Assembly (NCBI RefSeq): GCF_003710805.1 | Contig: NZ_RHHB01000001.1 | Location: 353,571-417,570 of the forward strand | Length of the DNA: 64,000 nucleotides | Source of the DNA: Agromyces tardus | GTDB lineage: Bacteria > Actinomycetota > Actinomycetes > Actinomycetales > Microbacteriaceae | Direction: 5' to 3' | Part shown: positions 1 to 8,232 of the stretch, one piece after another | Numbering within the stretch: the first letter of the stretch is position 1 | How the letters are laid out: each line of letters opens with the position of its first letter | The notes under the pieces: generated by a model | What the model was told of the DNA's origin: nothing | What the model saw: only the letters and a program-made list of their open reading frames with translations | Databases searched by the model: none | Position numbers and translations under genes: made by a program

Positions 1-475
1 TCTCCTTGAACAGGGGGTAGTTGTAGTCGCCCACCATGAGGGTGGGCAGGCCCGGGCCCATCAGCTGCAGCTCGTCGAGGGCCGACTTGATCTGGTGGCG
101 GCGCAGCGAGTTGAGGGCGGTCAGCGGCGCGGCGTGGAACGAGGCCACCATGAACTCCCGCTCGGCCTGCAGGTCGTGCAGGCGCACCCCGATGAGGCGC
201 TCGTTCGCGGGCCGCAGCACGTGGTCGTGGAGCGACTTCTTCAGGGCGAAGGAACGGACCGCGCGGAACTCGAACCGGTCGGGCCGGTAGTACACGGCGA
301 GGCCGAGCCGGTTGCCGGTGGTCGCCGTGGCGAGCTCGAGGTCGGCGAGGTGCTCGGGCATGTCGGCCGTGTCGCACTCCTGCAGGCAGAGCAGGTCGGG
401 GGCGTATCGCTCGTTGAGCGCCGCGAGCTCGCTGACGGCCCGGTGCTTCCGCAGGTTGTAGCTGACGACCTTCAC
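1..475 (-). CDS. Endonuclease/exonuclease/phosphatase family protein (3' part cut by window edge)
   Basis: The reverse strand reads a protein opening KVVSYNLRKH, followed by the family landmarks CLQE (metal-binding Glu) and, near the cut end, GDYN (catalytic Asp/Asn). This is the EEP fold shared by ExoIII, DNase I and sphingomyelinases. About 158 residues are visible and the C-terminal half lies outside the window. I chose the GTG at 475 because a TAGGCT hexamer at 482-487 lies six bases upstream, the leaderless arrangement seen at many genes here. An in-frame GTG at 481 is the alternative. The substrate cannot be told. It is divergent from the next gene. Confidence 0.8.
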   Translation of the reverse strand, partial: MKVVSYNLRKHRAVSELAALNERYAPDLLCLQECDTADMPEHLADLELATATTGNRLGLAVYYRPDRFEFRAVRSFALKKSLHDHVLRPANERLIGVRLHDLQAEREFMVASFHAAPLTALNSLRRHQIKSALDELQLMGPGLPTLMVGDYNYPLFKE

Positions 476-481
476 CGTCAC

Positions 482-487
482 AGCCTA
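482..487 (-). promoter_or_regulatory. -10 box TAGGCT of the endonuclease gene
   Basis: The hexamer lies six bases before the GTG at 475, so transcription would start at or next to the start codon. No clear -35 is seen. Confidence 0.5.
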
Positions 488-583
488 AGCGGATCGGAGG
501 GGATCCGATGGGACGGAGGTCACGGGTCGGACACGACCACGACCCGCTGGGAACGGAGCGGCCCCGATCCCGGCCGGCGGACG

Positions 584-589
584 TACAAT
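584..589 (+). promoter_or_regulatory. -10 box TACAAT, leaderless promoter
   Basis: TACAAT ends six bases before the ATG at 596. No Shine-Dalgarno sequence fits between them. Confidence 0.55.
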
Positions 590-595
590 CCGGAA

Positions 596-1132
596 ATGGA
601 GGCACCGGGAAGCACCACCCTGGTCGTCGTCGGCGAGGACGCGACGACCGCGATCACCGCCCTCGACGGGCTCGCCAACGTCGAGAGCGCGTCCTTCCTC
701 GAGGCGACCGACGCCGAGATCGCCAAGTGGTCGGCGACCTCGGCCGCGCCGTACGTCGTGCACGACCGCGACCCGCTCGGCCACGTGGCATCCGCGTGGG
801 TGGAGTTCTTCGACGACCAGTCGACGCTCGAGGTGCTGCAGCTCGAGATCGCCATGACGGTCGAGGCCGTCGGGCGGCACGAGATCACCGTGCCCGACTA
901 CTACGTCGTGCTGAGCCCCGAGACCATGCCGACCACGTGGATGCACTGGTGGCTCGGCGTGCTCGCGAGCGCGTCGCCGACCCGGGTCATCCCGTGGCCG
1001 GCGGCCGACGCATCGCTCGCCGAGCTGCTGCGGCACCTGCCGACGGGTCGCGCCTGGCCGGAGGTCGACCGGTGGCTGCCGCGGGTGGTCACGGCGATCC
1101 CCGATCGCGTGGGACTGCCCGGCGCCGGGTAG
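596..1132 (+). CDS. Conserved hypothetical protein (178 aa)
   Basis: I do not recognise this protein. It is acidic and soluble in appearance, opens MEAPGSTTLVVVGED and is rich in Trp, including a WMHWWLG stretch near residue 112. It has no signal peptide, membrane segment or obvious catalytic motif. The ATG at 596 is chosen because TACAAT lies just upstream, although the frame stays open much further upstream by chance in this GC-rich DNA. Codon use matches its neighbours. It is a single gene between a divergent endonuclease and a convergent SRPBCC gene, so the context gives no function. Confidence 0.7.
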   Translation: MEAPGSTTLVVVGEDATTAITALDGLANVESASFLEATDAEIAKWSATSAAPYVVHDRDPLGHVASAWVEFFDDQSTLEVLQLEIAMTVEAVGRHEITVPDYYVVLSPETMPTTWMHWWLGVLASASPTRVIPWPAADASLAELLRHLPTGRAWPEVDRWLPRVVTAIPDRVGLPGAG

Positions 1133-1170
1133 TGCGCGGGCCGGGGTGGGCGGGGCGGGCGAGGCGCCGG

Positions 1171-1629
1171 TCAGTCCTCCGCGACGGACGCGAGCGCGCG
1201 CAGCATCCGCTCGCTCTCGGCGGCGTAGCGGCGCACGACGATTCCGCGCAGGAGCGCGAGCCGTCGCGGGATGCCCAGCTCGACGAGCCGCGTGACCCGC
1301 ACCGTTCCCGTGGACGCGTCGGGCTCGGAGACGCGCATCGTCACGGTCGAGTCGATCGTGCCCGCGAAGCGCGGCCGCAGTGCCATGGGCTGGCGGAAGA
1401 CCGCCTCGCGCGGCGGGTCGAGCGCCGTCACGACGCCCGTGCGCACCCCGCTCGGGCTCGTCTCGCGATAGGTGGTGCCGACCCGCACGGGCGGCGGCGA
1501 GATCTCGCTCGTCCCCCGGTAGTCGCCCGACGACGGCAGCCACCGGTCGTACCCGTGCAGGTCGGCGATGAGCTCGAACACCCGTTCGCGGGAGGCGCGC
1601 ACGTCCTCGTGCCGCTCGATCGTCGTCAT
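1171..1629 (-). CDS. SRPBCC (polyketide cyclase/dehydrase-like) family protein
   Basis: A 152-residue protein that opens [20 protein letters not shown], the usual first strand and helix of the START/SRPBCC fold. YDRWLPS follows, then the repeated beta strands typical of polyketide cyclase/dehydrase-like proteins. Members bind small hydrophobic ligands and the ligand here is unknown. The frame stays open further upstream, but the ATG at 1629 begins exactly where family similarity begins, and GACAAT lies seven bases before it. It is divergent from panD. Confidence 0.75.
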   Translation of the reverse strand: MTTIERHEDVRASRERVFELIADLHGYDRWLPSSGDYRGTSEISPPPVRVGTTYRETSPSGVRTGVVTALDPPREAVFRQPMALRPRFAGTIDSTVTMRVSEPDASTGTVRVTRLVELGIPRRLALLRGIVVRRYAAESERMLRALASVAED

Positions 1630-1698
1630 GGCCCTCATTGTCGCGCGGTCCGGCCGCCGCGGAGCGTCATACGGAGGATCCGCGGCTCCGACGCGCGT

Positions 1699-1704
1699 TA
1701 GGCT
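1699..1704 (+). promoter_or_regulatory. -10 box TAGGCT of panD
   Basis: It lies seven bases before the GTG at 1712, so panD is probably transcribed without a leader. Confidence 0.5.
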
Positions 1705-1711
1705 CGGGGCC

Positions 1712-2128
1712 GTGTTGCGCACGATGCTGAAGTCGAAGATCCACCGCGCCACGGTGACCCACGCCGACCTGCACTACGTCGGGTCGATCACGATCGACCG
1801 TGACCTCATGGATGCCGCGGAGCTGCTGCCCGGCGAGCAGGTCGCCGTCGTCGACGTGACCAACGGCGCCCGCCTCGAGACCTACGTGATCGAGGGCGAG
1901 CGCGGCAGCGGCGTGTTGGGCATCAACGGCGCCGCCGCCCACCTCGTGCACGAGGGCGATCTCGTGATCGTCATCTCCTACGCGCAGTTCGACGAGGCCG
2001 AGGCCCGGGCCTGGCGGCCCCGGATCGTGCACGTCGACCGGGGCAACGGCATCACGGGGCTCAGCGCGGATGCCGCGGACGTGCCCGACGGGTTCGACTG
2101 GCTGAGCCGCCCGCCGCTCGCGGTCTGA
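1712..2128 (+). CDS. panD: Aspartate 1-decarboxylase precursor
   Basis: Pyruvoyl enzyme that makes beta-alanine from aspartate for pantothenate and CoA synthesis. The 138-residue length fits the family. The opening [20 protein letters not shown] is followed by YVGS, which puts the self-cleavage site exactly at Gly24-Ser25 when the GTG at 1712 is used, matching the numbering of well-studied PanD proteins. TNG, ERGS, NGAAAH and ARxWRP blocks follow. The cleaved Ser25 would become the pyruvoyl group. The gene stands alone, without panB or panC nearby. Confidence 0.95.
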   Translation: MLRTMLKSKIHRATVTHADLHYVGSITIDRDLMDAAELLPGEQVAVVDVTNGARLETYVIEGERGSGVLGINGAAAHLVHEGDLVIVISYAQFDEAEARAWRPRIVHVDRGNGITGLSADAADVPDGFDWLSRPPLAV

Positions 2129-2168
2129 CGGCGGGCGGGCGGGCGTCGGGCGGTCGGCCCGTCCTGCG

Positions 2169-3119
2169 TCAGCCCGCCGCTCGCGCGTACCGCTCGCCGA
2201 GGGTGCGCAGGAGCGGACGCAGCTCCGCCGGCGACTCGACGGTGAAGTCCATGCCGAGCATGCCGATGTAGGCGGCGATGGTGTCGAGGCTGTCGGCGCC
2301 CGTGACGAGCACCGAGGCATCGGCGTCGATCGATTCGACGACGCCGACGGCCGGGTTGATGCGCGCGAGCACCGATTCCGCCGACGCCGCGATGCGCAGG
2401 CGGGCGTGCACCTTCCACCCGCTCGCCGCGATCGAGCGCATGGCGAATGCGGTGTAGTCGCCGCCGGGCAGCGGCACGGGGGAGAAGCGGCGGCGCGTCG
2501 GCATCCGCGGCGTGAGGAGGTCGACGCGGTGCGTGCCCCACTGGCCCGACGCGGGGTCGCGGGCCACGAGGTGCCAGCGCCGCTGCCAGCTGAGCAGCCG
2601 GTACGGCTCGACGAGCCGCGGCTCGCCCCGCTCGTCGAAGCGCAGCCACTCGACGTCGCGGATCGCCGCCGCGATCGCCGCGAGCACGGCCGGATCGACC
2701 TCGGGGTCGGGGGCATCCGTGCCGGTGTTCTCGGGCGCTCGGTCGACGACGGTGGCGAGCGCCTCGACCGTGGGCCGCAATCGCGGCGGCAGCACCTGCT
2801 CGAGCTTCGCGAGGGCACGCGCGCTCGACTCCGCGACGCCGGCGACGCCCGTCGCGACGCGCAGGCCGATCGCCACGGCGACGGCCTCCTCGTCGTCGAG
2901 GAGGAGCGGGGGCAGCTTGCCGCCGGCGCCCAGGCGGTAGCCGCCAGCGGCTCCGAGCGTCGCATCGACGGGGTAGTCGAGCGCGCGCAGGCGTTCGATG
3001 TCGTTGCGCACGGTGCGCGTCGACACGTCCAGTCGGGCGGCGAGCTCGGTGCCGGTCCAGTCGGGTCGCGACTGCAGGAGGGAGAGCAGGGCGAGCAGCC
3101 GAGCGGAGGTCTCGAGCAC
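2169..3119 (-). CDS. YafY-type HTH/WYL-domain transcriptional regulator
   Basis: 316 residues. The N-terminus is an HTH_11 winged helix (about residues 5-60; ELAARLDVSTRTVRNDIERL), followed by the PVDATLGAAGGYRL linker typical of YafY proteins. The C-terminal part is the WYL ligand-binding region; the usual Trp-Tyr-Leu block is degenerate here. The GTG at 3119 has a strong AGGAGG upstream. It is divergent from an epoxide hydrolase and separated by a short region carrying an 11-bp inverted repeat, so it most likely controls that gene and itself (inference). The effector is unknown. Confidence 0.88.
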   Translation of the reverse strand: MLETSARLLALLSLLQSRPDWTGTELAARLDVSTRTVRNDIERLRALDYPVDATLGAAGGYRLGAGGKLPPLLLDDEEAVAVAIGLRVATGVAGVAESSARALAKLEQVLPPRLRPTVEALATVVDRAPENTGTDAPDPEVDPAVLAAIAAAIRDVEWLRFDERGEPRLVEPYRLLSWQRRWHLVARDPASGQWGTHRVDLLTPRMPTRRRFSPVPLPGGDYTAFAMRSIAASGWKVHARLRIAASAESVLARINPAVGVVESIDADASVLVTGADSLDTIAAYIGMLGMDFTVESPAELRPLLRTLGERYARAAG

Positions 3120-3201
3120 GGGTCCTCCTGCCGGTCGGGCGTGTTCGGGCGGGCATGGGCGACGCCCACGCCGTGGGACGAGGTCGTCGAGGCGATCTTC
3201 A

Positions 3202-3228
3202 GAACTAGGAATCGAACATTCCTAGTTC
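3202..3228. promoter_or_regulatory. Inverted-repeat operator between WYL regulator and epoxide hydrolase
   Basis: Perfect 11-bp arms GAACTAGGAAT and ATTCCTAGTTC flank a 5-base spacer. It is AT-rich relative to its surroundings and covers the -35 region of the hydrolase promoter. It is the likely binding site of the divergent regulator. Confidence 0.7.
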
Positions 3229-3233
3229 GACCA

Positions 3234-3239
3234 TAGCGT
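3234..3239 (+). promoter_or_regulatory. -10 box TAGCGT of the epoxide hydrolase
   Basis: It lies seven bases before the ATG at 3247 and just downstream of the operator palindrome. Confidence 0.45.
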
Positions 3240-3246
3240 GAGTGTC

Positions 3247-4431
3247 ATGACGAACACCACCGCACCCCAGTCCCAGCCCGCCGCGATCTCCGCCGACGAC
3301 GTCGCCGAGATCCGTCCCTTCCGCGTCGAGATCGCCCAGGCCGAGCTCGACGACCTCATGGAGCGCCTGGCTCGCACGCGTCTCCCGCAGCCGGCCCCCG
3401 GCGACGACTGGGACGCGGGCACGCCGAACCGCTACCTGCGCGAGGCGATCGACCGCTGGCAGCACGGGTTCGACTGGCGCGAGGTCGAGGCGCGCATCAA
3501 CGCCGTGCCGCACTTCACGACCGAGGTCGCCGGCCAGCCGCTCCACTTCATCCACGTGCGCTCGCCGCACCCCGGCGCGACGCCGCTGCTGCTCGCCCAC
3601 ACCTACCCGGGCTCGGCCGTCGACTACCTCGACCTGATCGACGAGCTCGTCGACCCGGTCGCCCACGGCGGCAGCGCCGACGACGCGTTCGACGTCGTGA
3701 TCCCCGACGCGCCCGGCTACGGCTTCAGCCAGCCGGTCTCGGCGGGCTGGACCGTCGCGCGGGTCGCGGCGGCCTACGACGCGCTCATGCGCCGGCTCGG
3801 CTATGCGCGCTACGGCGTCCACGGCTCCGACAACGGCGCGATGGTCGCCCGGGAGCTCGGGCTGCTGAACCCCGACGGCTTCCTCGGACTGCACGTGCTG
3901 CAGCTCTTCTCCTTCCCGTCGGGCGACCCGGCCGAGTTCGAGCACCTCGAGCCGCAGGACCATGCGGGCCTCGAGCACATGCAGTGGTTCCAGTCCGTCG
4001 GCGGCTACAACGCGATGAACGCGTCGCGCCCGCAGACCGTGGCCGTCGGCCTCAGCGACTCGCCCGTCGGGCTCCTGGCCTACAGCGAGCTGTTCAACTC
4101 GTTCGGCAACGGCACCTCGCTCGTGCCGCTCGACGCGATCCTCATGGAGGTCAGCGTCAACTGGTTCGCGAACGCGGCGTCGGGCATGGGGCGCAGCTAC
4201 CTCGAGAACGCGCGAGCGGATGCCGCGGCCGCGGAGCCGCGGGTGAACACCGCCCCGACCGGTGTCGCGGTCTTCGCCGACGACTTCCAGACGATCCGCG
4301 TCTTCGCCGAGCGCGACAACGCGAACATCGTGCACTGGAGCCGCTTCGAGCGGGGCGGCCACTTCGCTGCGCTCGAGGTGCCCGCCGTCGTGGCGGGCGA
4401 CCTCCGCGCGTTCTTCGCGTCGCTGTGCTGA
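3247..4431 (+). CDS. Epoxide hydrolase (EHN domain, alpha/beta hydrolase)
   Basis: 394 residues. It has the EHN N-terminal domain (IRPFRVEIAQAELDDLMERL, then FDWREVEARIN) followed by an alpha/beta-hydrolase core like microsomal epoxide hydrolases. The nucleophile is the Asp of HGSDNGAMVARELG, the catalytic His is in GGHFAALEVP, and the oxyanion region reads AHTYPGS where many relatives have HGWPGS. It would open epoxides to diols; the substrate is unknown. The start at 3247 is preferred over the in-frame GTG at 3238 because a -10 box sits seven bases before it. Probably induced through the divergent WYL regulator. Confidence 0.88.
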   Translation: MTNTTAPQSQPAAISADDVAEIRPFRVEIAQAELDDLMERLARTRLPQPAPGDDWDAGTPNRYLREAIDRWQHGFDWREVEARINAVPHFTTEVAGQPLHFIHVRSPHPGATPLLLAHTYPGSAVDYLDLIDELVDPVAHGGSADDAFDVVIPDAPGYGFSQPVSAGWTVARVAAAYDALMRRLGYARYGVHGSDNGAMVARELGLLNPDGFLGLHVLQLFSFPSGDPAEFEHLEPQDHAGLEHMQWFQSVGGYNAMNASRPQTVAVGLSDSPVGLLAYSELFNSFGNGTSLVPLDAILMEVSVNWFANAASGMGRSYLENARADAAAAEPRVNTAPTGVAVFADDFQTIRVFAERDNANIVHWSRFERGGHFAALEVPAVVAGDLRAFFASLC

Positions 4432-4469
4432 GCGGATGCCGCGGGGCCATGCCGCGGGGTCGCAATGGC

Positions 4470-4498
4470 GGCCCGGCGGCGTGCGCCGCAACCGGGCC
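4470..4498. terminator. Hairpin between convergent genes
   Basis: A long GC stem: outer arms GGCCCGG/CCGGGCC and inner arms CGGCG/CGCCG. It lies between the ends of the convergent hydrolase and ROK genes and would serve both. No T-tract is evident. Confidence 0.55.
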
Positions 4499-4542
4499 GA
4501 TGCTGCCGCTCGGTCGCCTCCGCCGCGTCCGGCAGCCCAGCC

Positions 4543-5799
4543 TCAGGCGACGTCCCGCGCCGCCGGGACCAGGTCGAGCGCGCGGTCGCGGACGAGGTCG
4601 AGCGCGTGCTCGATGGCTCCCACCGTGACGGCGTCGCGGCCGAGCGCGGAGGCCACGAGGTCGGGTGCCGTGGGGTCGTCGCTCGCGTCGAGGATCGCGG
4701 CCGCCCGGTCGATGACCGCCGGCAGCGAGGCGACCGTCGCACCGGCCACGATGACGCGGTCCACGTCGAGCAGGTCGCCGAGCACGAGGCAGATGCGCGC
4801 GAGCCGCTCCGCCAGTCGATCGATGATGCCCCCCGCAACGGGGTCTCCGGCGGCCGCGGCGCGCGCGACGTCGGCCTCGCCGAGCGTGCGGGGGTCGAGC
4901 TGGTCGAGCGGGCTCCCCGAGGGCAGCCCCTCGCGCATGGCGTCGACGGCCCACTGCCGGGCGAGGAGCGCGAATCCGTCGGCCGAGCCGACGCCCTCGA
5001 CGTGATCGAGGAAGCGCATCTCGCCGGCGGCGCCACGTCGGCCGCGCACGAGGCGCCGGTCGATCATGAGCCCGGACCCGAGTCCCTCCCCGGCGAGCAT
5101 CGCGACGTACGAGTCGACCGTGCGTCCGCTGCCCAGCGGAGAGCGCCGCTCCGCGATCGCGACGAGGTTGGCGTCGTTCTCGATGGTCACGATGCCCGCC
5201 TCGTCGGCCAACAGCTCGGCGTACCCGGGGTTCATGAGCGCCCAGAACCAGTCGTCGGCGGGCGAGCCGCCGTCGGCATCGACGGGCGCCGGGACCCCGA
5301 CCGTCATCGCGAGCACCGGTGCGCCGCCGCCGTCGCACGCGGCCAGCGCGTCACGCACCGTCGAGCGAGCGAGACGGCGACGGGCCTCGGCGTCGGCGCG
5401 GCGCTCGACGCGATGCGGGCTCTTCACCGGGATCTCGACGGAAGCGCTGCCGAGCACGTGCCCGCGCAGGTCGGCGACCGTCGCGGTGATGCGCTCGGCC
5501 CCGGCATCGACCGCGACGACGACGGCCGCCCGCGCCCGGAGGGCATACCGCCGAGCAGGGCGTCCCTTGGTGTAGGCCCCGGCGGCCCCCGCGGCGCGCG
5601 CGTCGCCGAGTTCGTCGAGCCAGCCCTGCTGGACCAGGTCGTCGCACACGCCGATCACCGTGGAGCGCGTGAGCCCGCTCGCGTCCATCGCCTCGGATGC
5701 CGTGAACGGGCCGGTTCGCCAGGCGTACTCGAGCACGCGGCGGGCGTTCGCCCTGCGCAGCACCTGCGGTGATGACGCTGCTGCGGTGGTCTTCTCCAT
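4543..5799 (-). CDS. ROK family transcriptional regulator
   Basis: 418 residues. The N-terminal MarR-like winged helix (about residues 10-65; SGLTRSTVIGVCDDLVQQGWL) is followed by a ROK sugar-kinase-like domain starting near VVVAVDAGAERITATVADL, with the glucokinase-type phosphate loop changed, as is usual in ROK repressors. It is divergent from a sugar ABC transporter and glucosidase operon, whose repressor it likely is (inference). The ATG at 5799 has a GAAAGG Shine-Dalgarno upstream. The likely effector is a sugar imported by that operon. Confidence 0.9.
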   Translation of the reverse strand: MEKTTAAASSPQVLRRANARRVLEYAWRTGPFTASEAMDASGLTRSTVIGVCDDLVQQGWLDELGDARAAGAAGAYTKGRPARRYALRARAAVVVAVDAGAERITATVADLRGHVLGSASVEIPVKSPHRVERRADAEARRRLARSTVRDALAACDGGGAPVLAMTVGVPAPVDADGGSPADDWFWALMNPGYAELLADEAGIVTIENDANLVAIAERRSPLGSGRTVDSYVAMLAGEGLGSGLMIDRRLVRGRRGAAGEMRFLDHVEGVGSADGFALLARQWAVDAMREGLPSGSPLDQLDPRTLGEADVARAAAAGDPVAGGIIDRLAERLARICLVLGDLLDVDRVIVAGATVASLPAVIDRAAAILDASDDPTAPDLVASALGRDAVTVGAIEHALDLVRDRALDLVPAARDVA

Positions 5800-5805
5800 C
5801 GACGC

Positions 5806-5834
5806 TTGACCTTTCTCGGACTCTCCGTCATTAT
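5806..5834 (+). promoter_or_regulatory. Candidate promoter of the sugar ABC operon
   Basis: TTGACC (5806-5811) is followed after 17 bases by CATTAT (5829-5834). The -10 overlaps the inverted repeat at 5831-5850, as expected for repression. A second possible -10, TATACT, is at 5865-5870 without a matching -35. Confidence 0.45.
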
Positions 5835-5850
5835 TTACGACAGAAAATAA
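5831..5850. promoter_or_regulatory. Probable ROK operator
   Basis: TTATTT and AAATAA arms flank eight bases in an unusually AT-rich island between the ROK regulator and the ABC operon. Confidence 0.5.
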
Positions 5851-5933
5851 ATCTACACCCTAAATATACTCCGTCAGCGTTGACGAGCGGTGCTCGCGCG
5901 GCGTCGGCGGTCCGGATTCCCAGGGGAGACGAC

Positions 5934-7229
5934 GTGCCTCACAGACCAACCAGCCCTGACGCCGGCCGGCCCTCACGCCGCCGCGCGCGCCTCGCGCTCG
6001 CCGCCGCCGCGGTCGTCGCCGCCTCCCTCGCCCTCGCCGGTTGCGCGGGCGTCTCGGGCAGCGGGCCGACCGAGATCACCTTCCTCATGTCGAAGCCCGA
6101 GGCGATCCCGTACTTCCGCGACGTCGTGAAGCAGTTCAACAGCGAGCAGTCCGACGTGCACGTCACGCTCGACTCCGCCTCGAACCTGTCGGCCGGATTC
6201 CTCCGCGGCAACCCGCCCGACGTCGGCCTCCTGAACTACAACATGGAGATGGCCCGGTTCATGGAGCGCGGCGCCCTCTCCGACCTCTCCGACATGCCCG
6301 AGGCGAAGCGCATCCGCCCCGAGGTGCAGGAGCTCGTCGACCAGTACGCCACCTACCCCGGACGCACGAGCGTGCTGCCCTACTCGGTGGCCGCCGAATC
6401 GGTGATCTACAACGTCGAGATCTTCGAGGAGAACGACATCGCGGTGCCGACCACGTGGGACGAGCTGATCGCCGCGTGCGACAAGCTGGAGGCCGCAGGC
6501 GTCACGCCCATCTACAGCACGTTCAAGGACCCGTGGACGCTCGGCCAGGGCCTCTTCGACTACAGCGTCGGCGGCCGGCTCGACGTCGCCGACTTCCTCG
6601 ACCGGATGCACGAGCTCGGCACCGAGGTCGGACCCGACTCCGCCGTGTCGTTCCAGAAGACGATCCTCGAGCCGACCGAGCAGATGAAGCAGCTCGCCGA
6701 CTACTCCAACGAGGATGCCGCGAGCCGAGGCTACGGCGACGGCAACGTCGCCTTCGCCAACGGCGAGGGCGCCATGTACATGCAGGGTCCGTGGGCGCTC
6801 GGCGAGATCGCCAAGACGAACCCCGACCTCGAGCTCGCGACCTTCCCGCTGCCCGTGACGAACGACCCCGAGGACCTGAAGGTGCGGGTCAACCTCGACC
6901 TCGCGCTCTGGGTTCCCGAGGCGAGCGACCAGAAGGAGGCCGCCCGCACCTTCGTCTCGTACCTCATGCAGCAGCAGGTGATGGACGACTTCAACGCCCA
7001 GTTCCTCGGCTTCGGCACCACGACGGACGCCGCCCCCGTCACGGACCCGCGCATCCTCCCGATGCAGGAGTACTACGACGAGGGCAAGTTCTACCAGGGC
7101 CTCTCGCGGTCGATCCCGCTCACCATCCCGATCGACAACTACATCCAGACGATGGCGACGGGCGGCGACATCCCCGCGACGCTCGCCACGATCGACGCCG
7201 ACTGGGCCCGCCTCGCGCTGCGCGGCTGA
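5934..7229 (+). CDS. Sugar ABC transporter substrate-binding lipoprotein
   Basis: 431 residues, bacterial extracellular solute-binding family 1. An Arg-rich n-region precedes a hydrophobic stretch ending in the lipobox LAGC (Cys about residue 38), so it is lipid-anchored outside the membrane. ITFLMSKPEAIPYFRDVVKQF opens the mature fold, and the family block GEGAMYMQGPWAL follows. The GTG at 5934 has GGGGAGA upstream; the longer open frame would place a non-signal extension in front. First gene of a four-gene operon with two permeases and a GH13 enzyme; the ligand is probably an alpha-gluco-oligosaccharide (inference). Confidence 0.9.
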   Translation: MPHRPTSPDAGRPSRRRARLALAAAAVVAASLALAGCAGVSGSGPTEITFLMSKPEAIPYFRDVVKQFNSEQSDVHVTLDSASNLSAGFLRGNPPDVGLLNYNMEMARFMERGALSDLSDMPEAKRIRPEVQELVDQYATYPGRTSVLPYSVAAESVIYNVEIFEENDIAVPTTWDELIAACDKLEAAGVTPIYSTFKDPWTLGQGLFDYSVGGRLDVADFLDRMHELGTEVGPDSAVSFQKTILEPTEQMKQLADYSNEDAASRGYGDGNVAFANGEGAMYMQGPWALGEIAKTNPDLELATFPLPVTNDPEDLKVRVNLDLALWVPEASDQKEAARTFVSYLMQQQVMDDFNAQFLGFGTTTDAAPVTDPRILPMQEYYDEGKFYQGLSRSIPLTIPIDNYIQTMATGGDIPATLATIDADWARLALRG

Positions 7230-7266
7230 CCCGACGATCCGACCACGACTCGAGAGGACGTTCGAC

Positions 7267-8232
7267 ATGTCGACTCCCATCGCACCCGCCGCGGCATCCG
7301 CCGGCTCGCTCGTCGACGACGCGGAGCACGGCCGCACCGACCACCTCGCGGGCGCCGCCCACGACGGCCGGGGGCGGCCCCGGGTGGATCCGGTGTACTA
7401 CCTGTTCCTGATCCCCACCCTCGTGCTGTTCACGCTCGCCATCACGGTGCCGGCGGCGCTCGGCATCTTCTACTCGTTCACGGACTTCATCGGATTCGGC
7501 GACTGGGAGTTCATCGGGCTCACCAACTACATCGCCGCGTTCTCCGACCCGGCGATCCTCGCGAGCTACGCCTTCACGTTCGGGTTCGCGATCGTCACGG
7601 TGCTGCTCGTGAACCTCATCGCGTTCCTCCTCGCGGTGGGACTCACGAGCCGGATCCGGCTCAAGACCGGCCTGCGCGCGGTCTTCGTGATCCCCATGGT
7701 GATCTCGGGCATCGTCATCGCCTACGTCTTCAACTTCCTGTTCTCCAACTCGCTGCCGCAACTCGGCGCCGCGACCGGCATCCCCTGGCTGTCGGAGTCG
7801 ATCCTCGCCAACCCCGACCTGGCCTGGCTCGCGATCGTGATCGTGACTGCGTGGCAGTCGATCCCCGGCACCCTGCTCATCTACATCGCGGGCCTGCTCT
7901 CCATCCCGGGCGACGTGTACGAGGCCGCCGACATCGACGGCGCGACGCCGTGGGTGAAGCTCCGGTCGGTCACCTTCCCGCTCGTCGCGGGGTACGTCGT
8001 GATCAACGTGATCCTCGGCTTCAAGAACTACCTGAACGTGTACGACGTCATCGTCGGCCTCACCAACGGCGGCCCCGGCACGTCCACCCGCAGCATCGCG
8101 ATGACGATCTTCACCGGCTTCACCGGCGGCGACTACGCCTACCAGATGGCCAACGCGACGATCTTCTTCGTCATCGCCGTGCTCATCTCGGTACTCCAGC
8201 TCCGACTCACCCGCGGAAAGGCGGCGATCTGA
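7267..8232 (+). CDS. Sugar ABC transporter permease (MalF-like)
   Basis: 321 residues with several hydrophobic segments. It has the binding-protein-dependent permease loop EAADIDGATPWVKLRSVTFPL (EAA motif, about residues 219-239), which docks on the ATPase. The N-terminal 40 residues are polar and cytoplasmic. GAGAGG lies before the ATG at 7267. Its stop overlaps the next gene start (ATGA), so the two permeases are translationally coupled. No ATPase gene is in the operon; a shared MsiK-type ATPase encoded elsewhere is usual for actinobacteria (established for the group, inferred here). Confidence 0.92.
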   Translation: MSTPIAPAAASAGSLVDDAEHGRTDHLAGAAHDGRGRPRVDPVYYLFLIPTLVLFTLAITVPAALGIFYSFTDFIGFGDWEFIGLTNYIAAFSDPAILASYAFTFGFAIVTVLLVNLIAFLLAVGLTSRIRLKTGLRAVFVIPMVISGIVIAYVFNFLFSNSLPQLGAATGIPWLSESILANPDLAWLAIVIVTAWQSIPGTLLIYIAGLLSIPGDVYEAADIDGATPWVKLRSVTFPLVAGYVVINVILGFKNYLNVYDVIVGLTNGGPGTSTRSIAMTIFTGFTGGDYAYQMANATIFFVIAVLISVLQLRLTRGKAAI

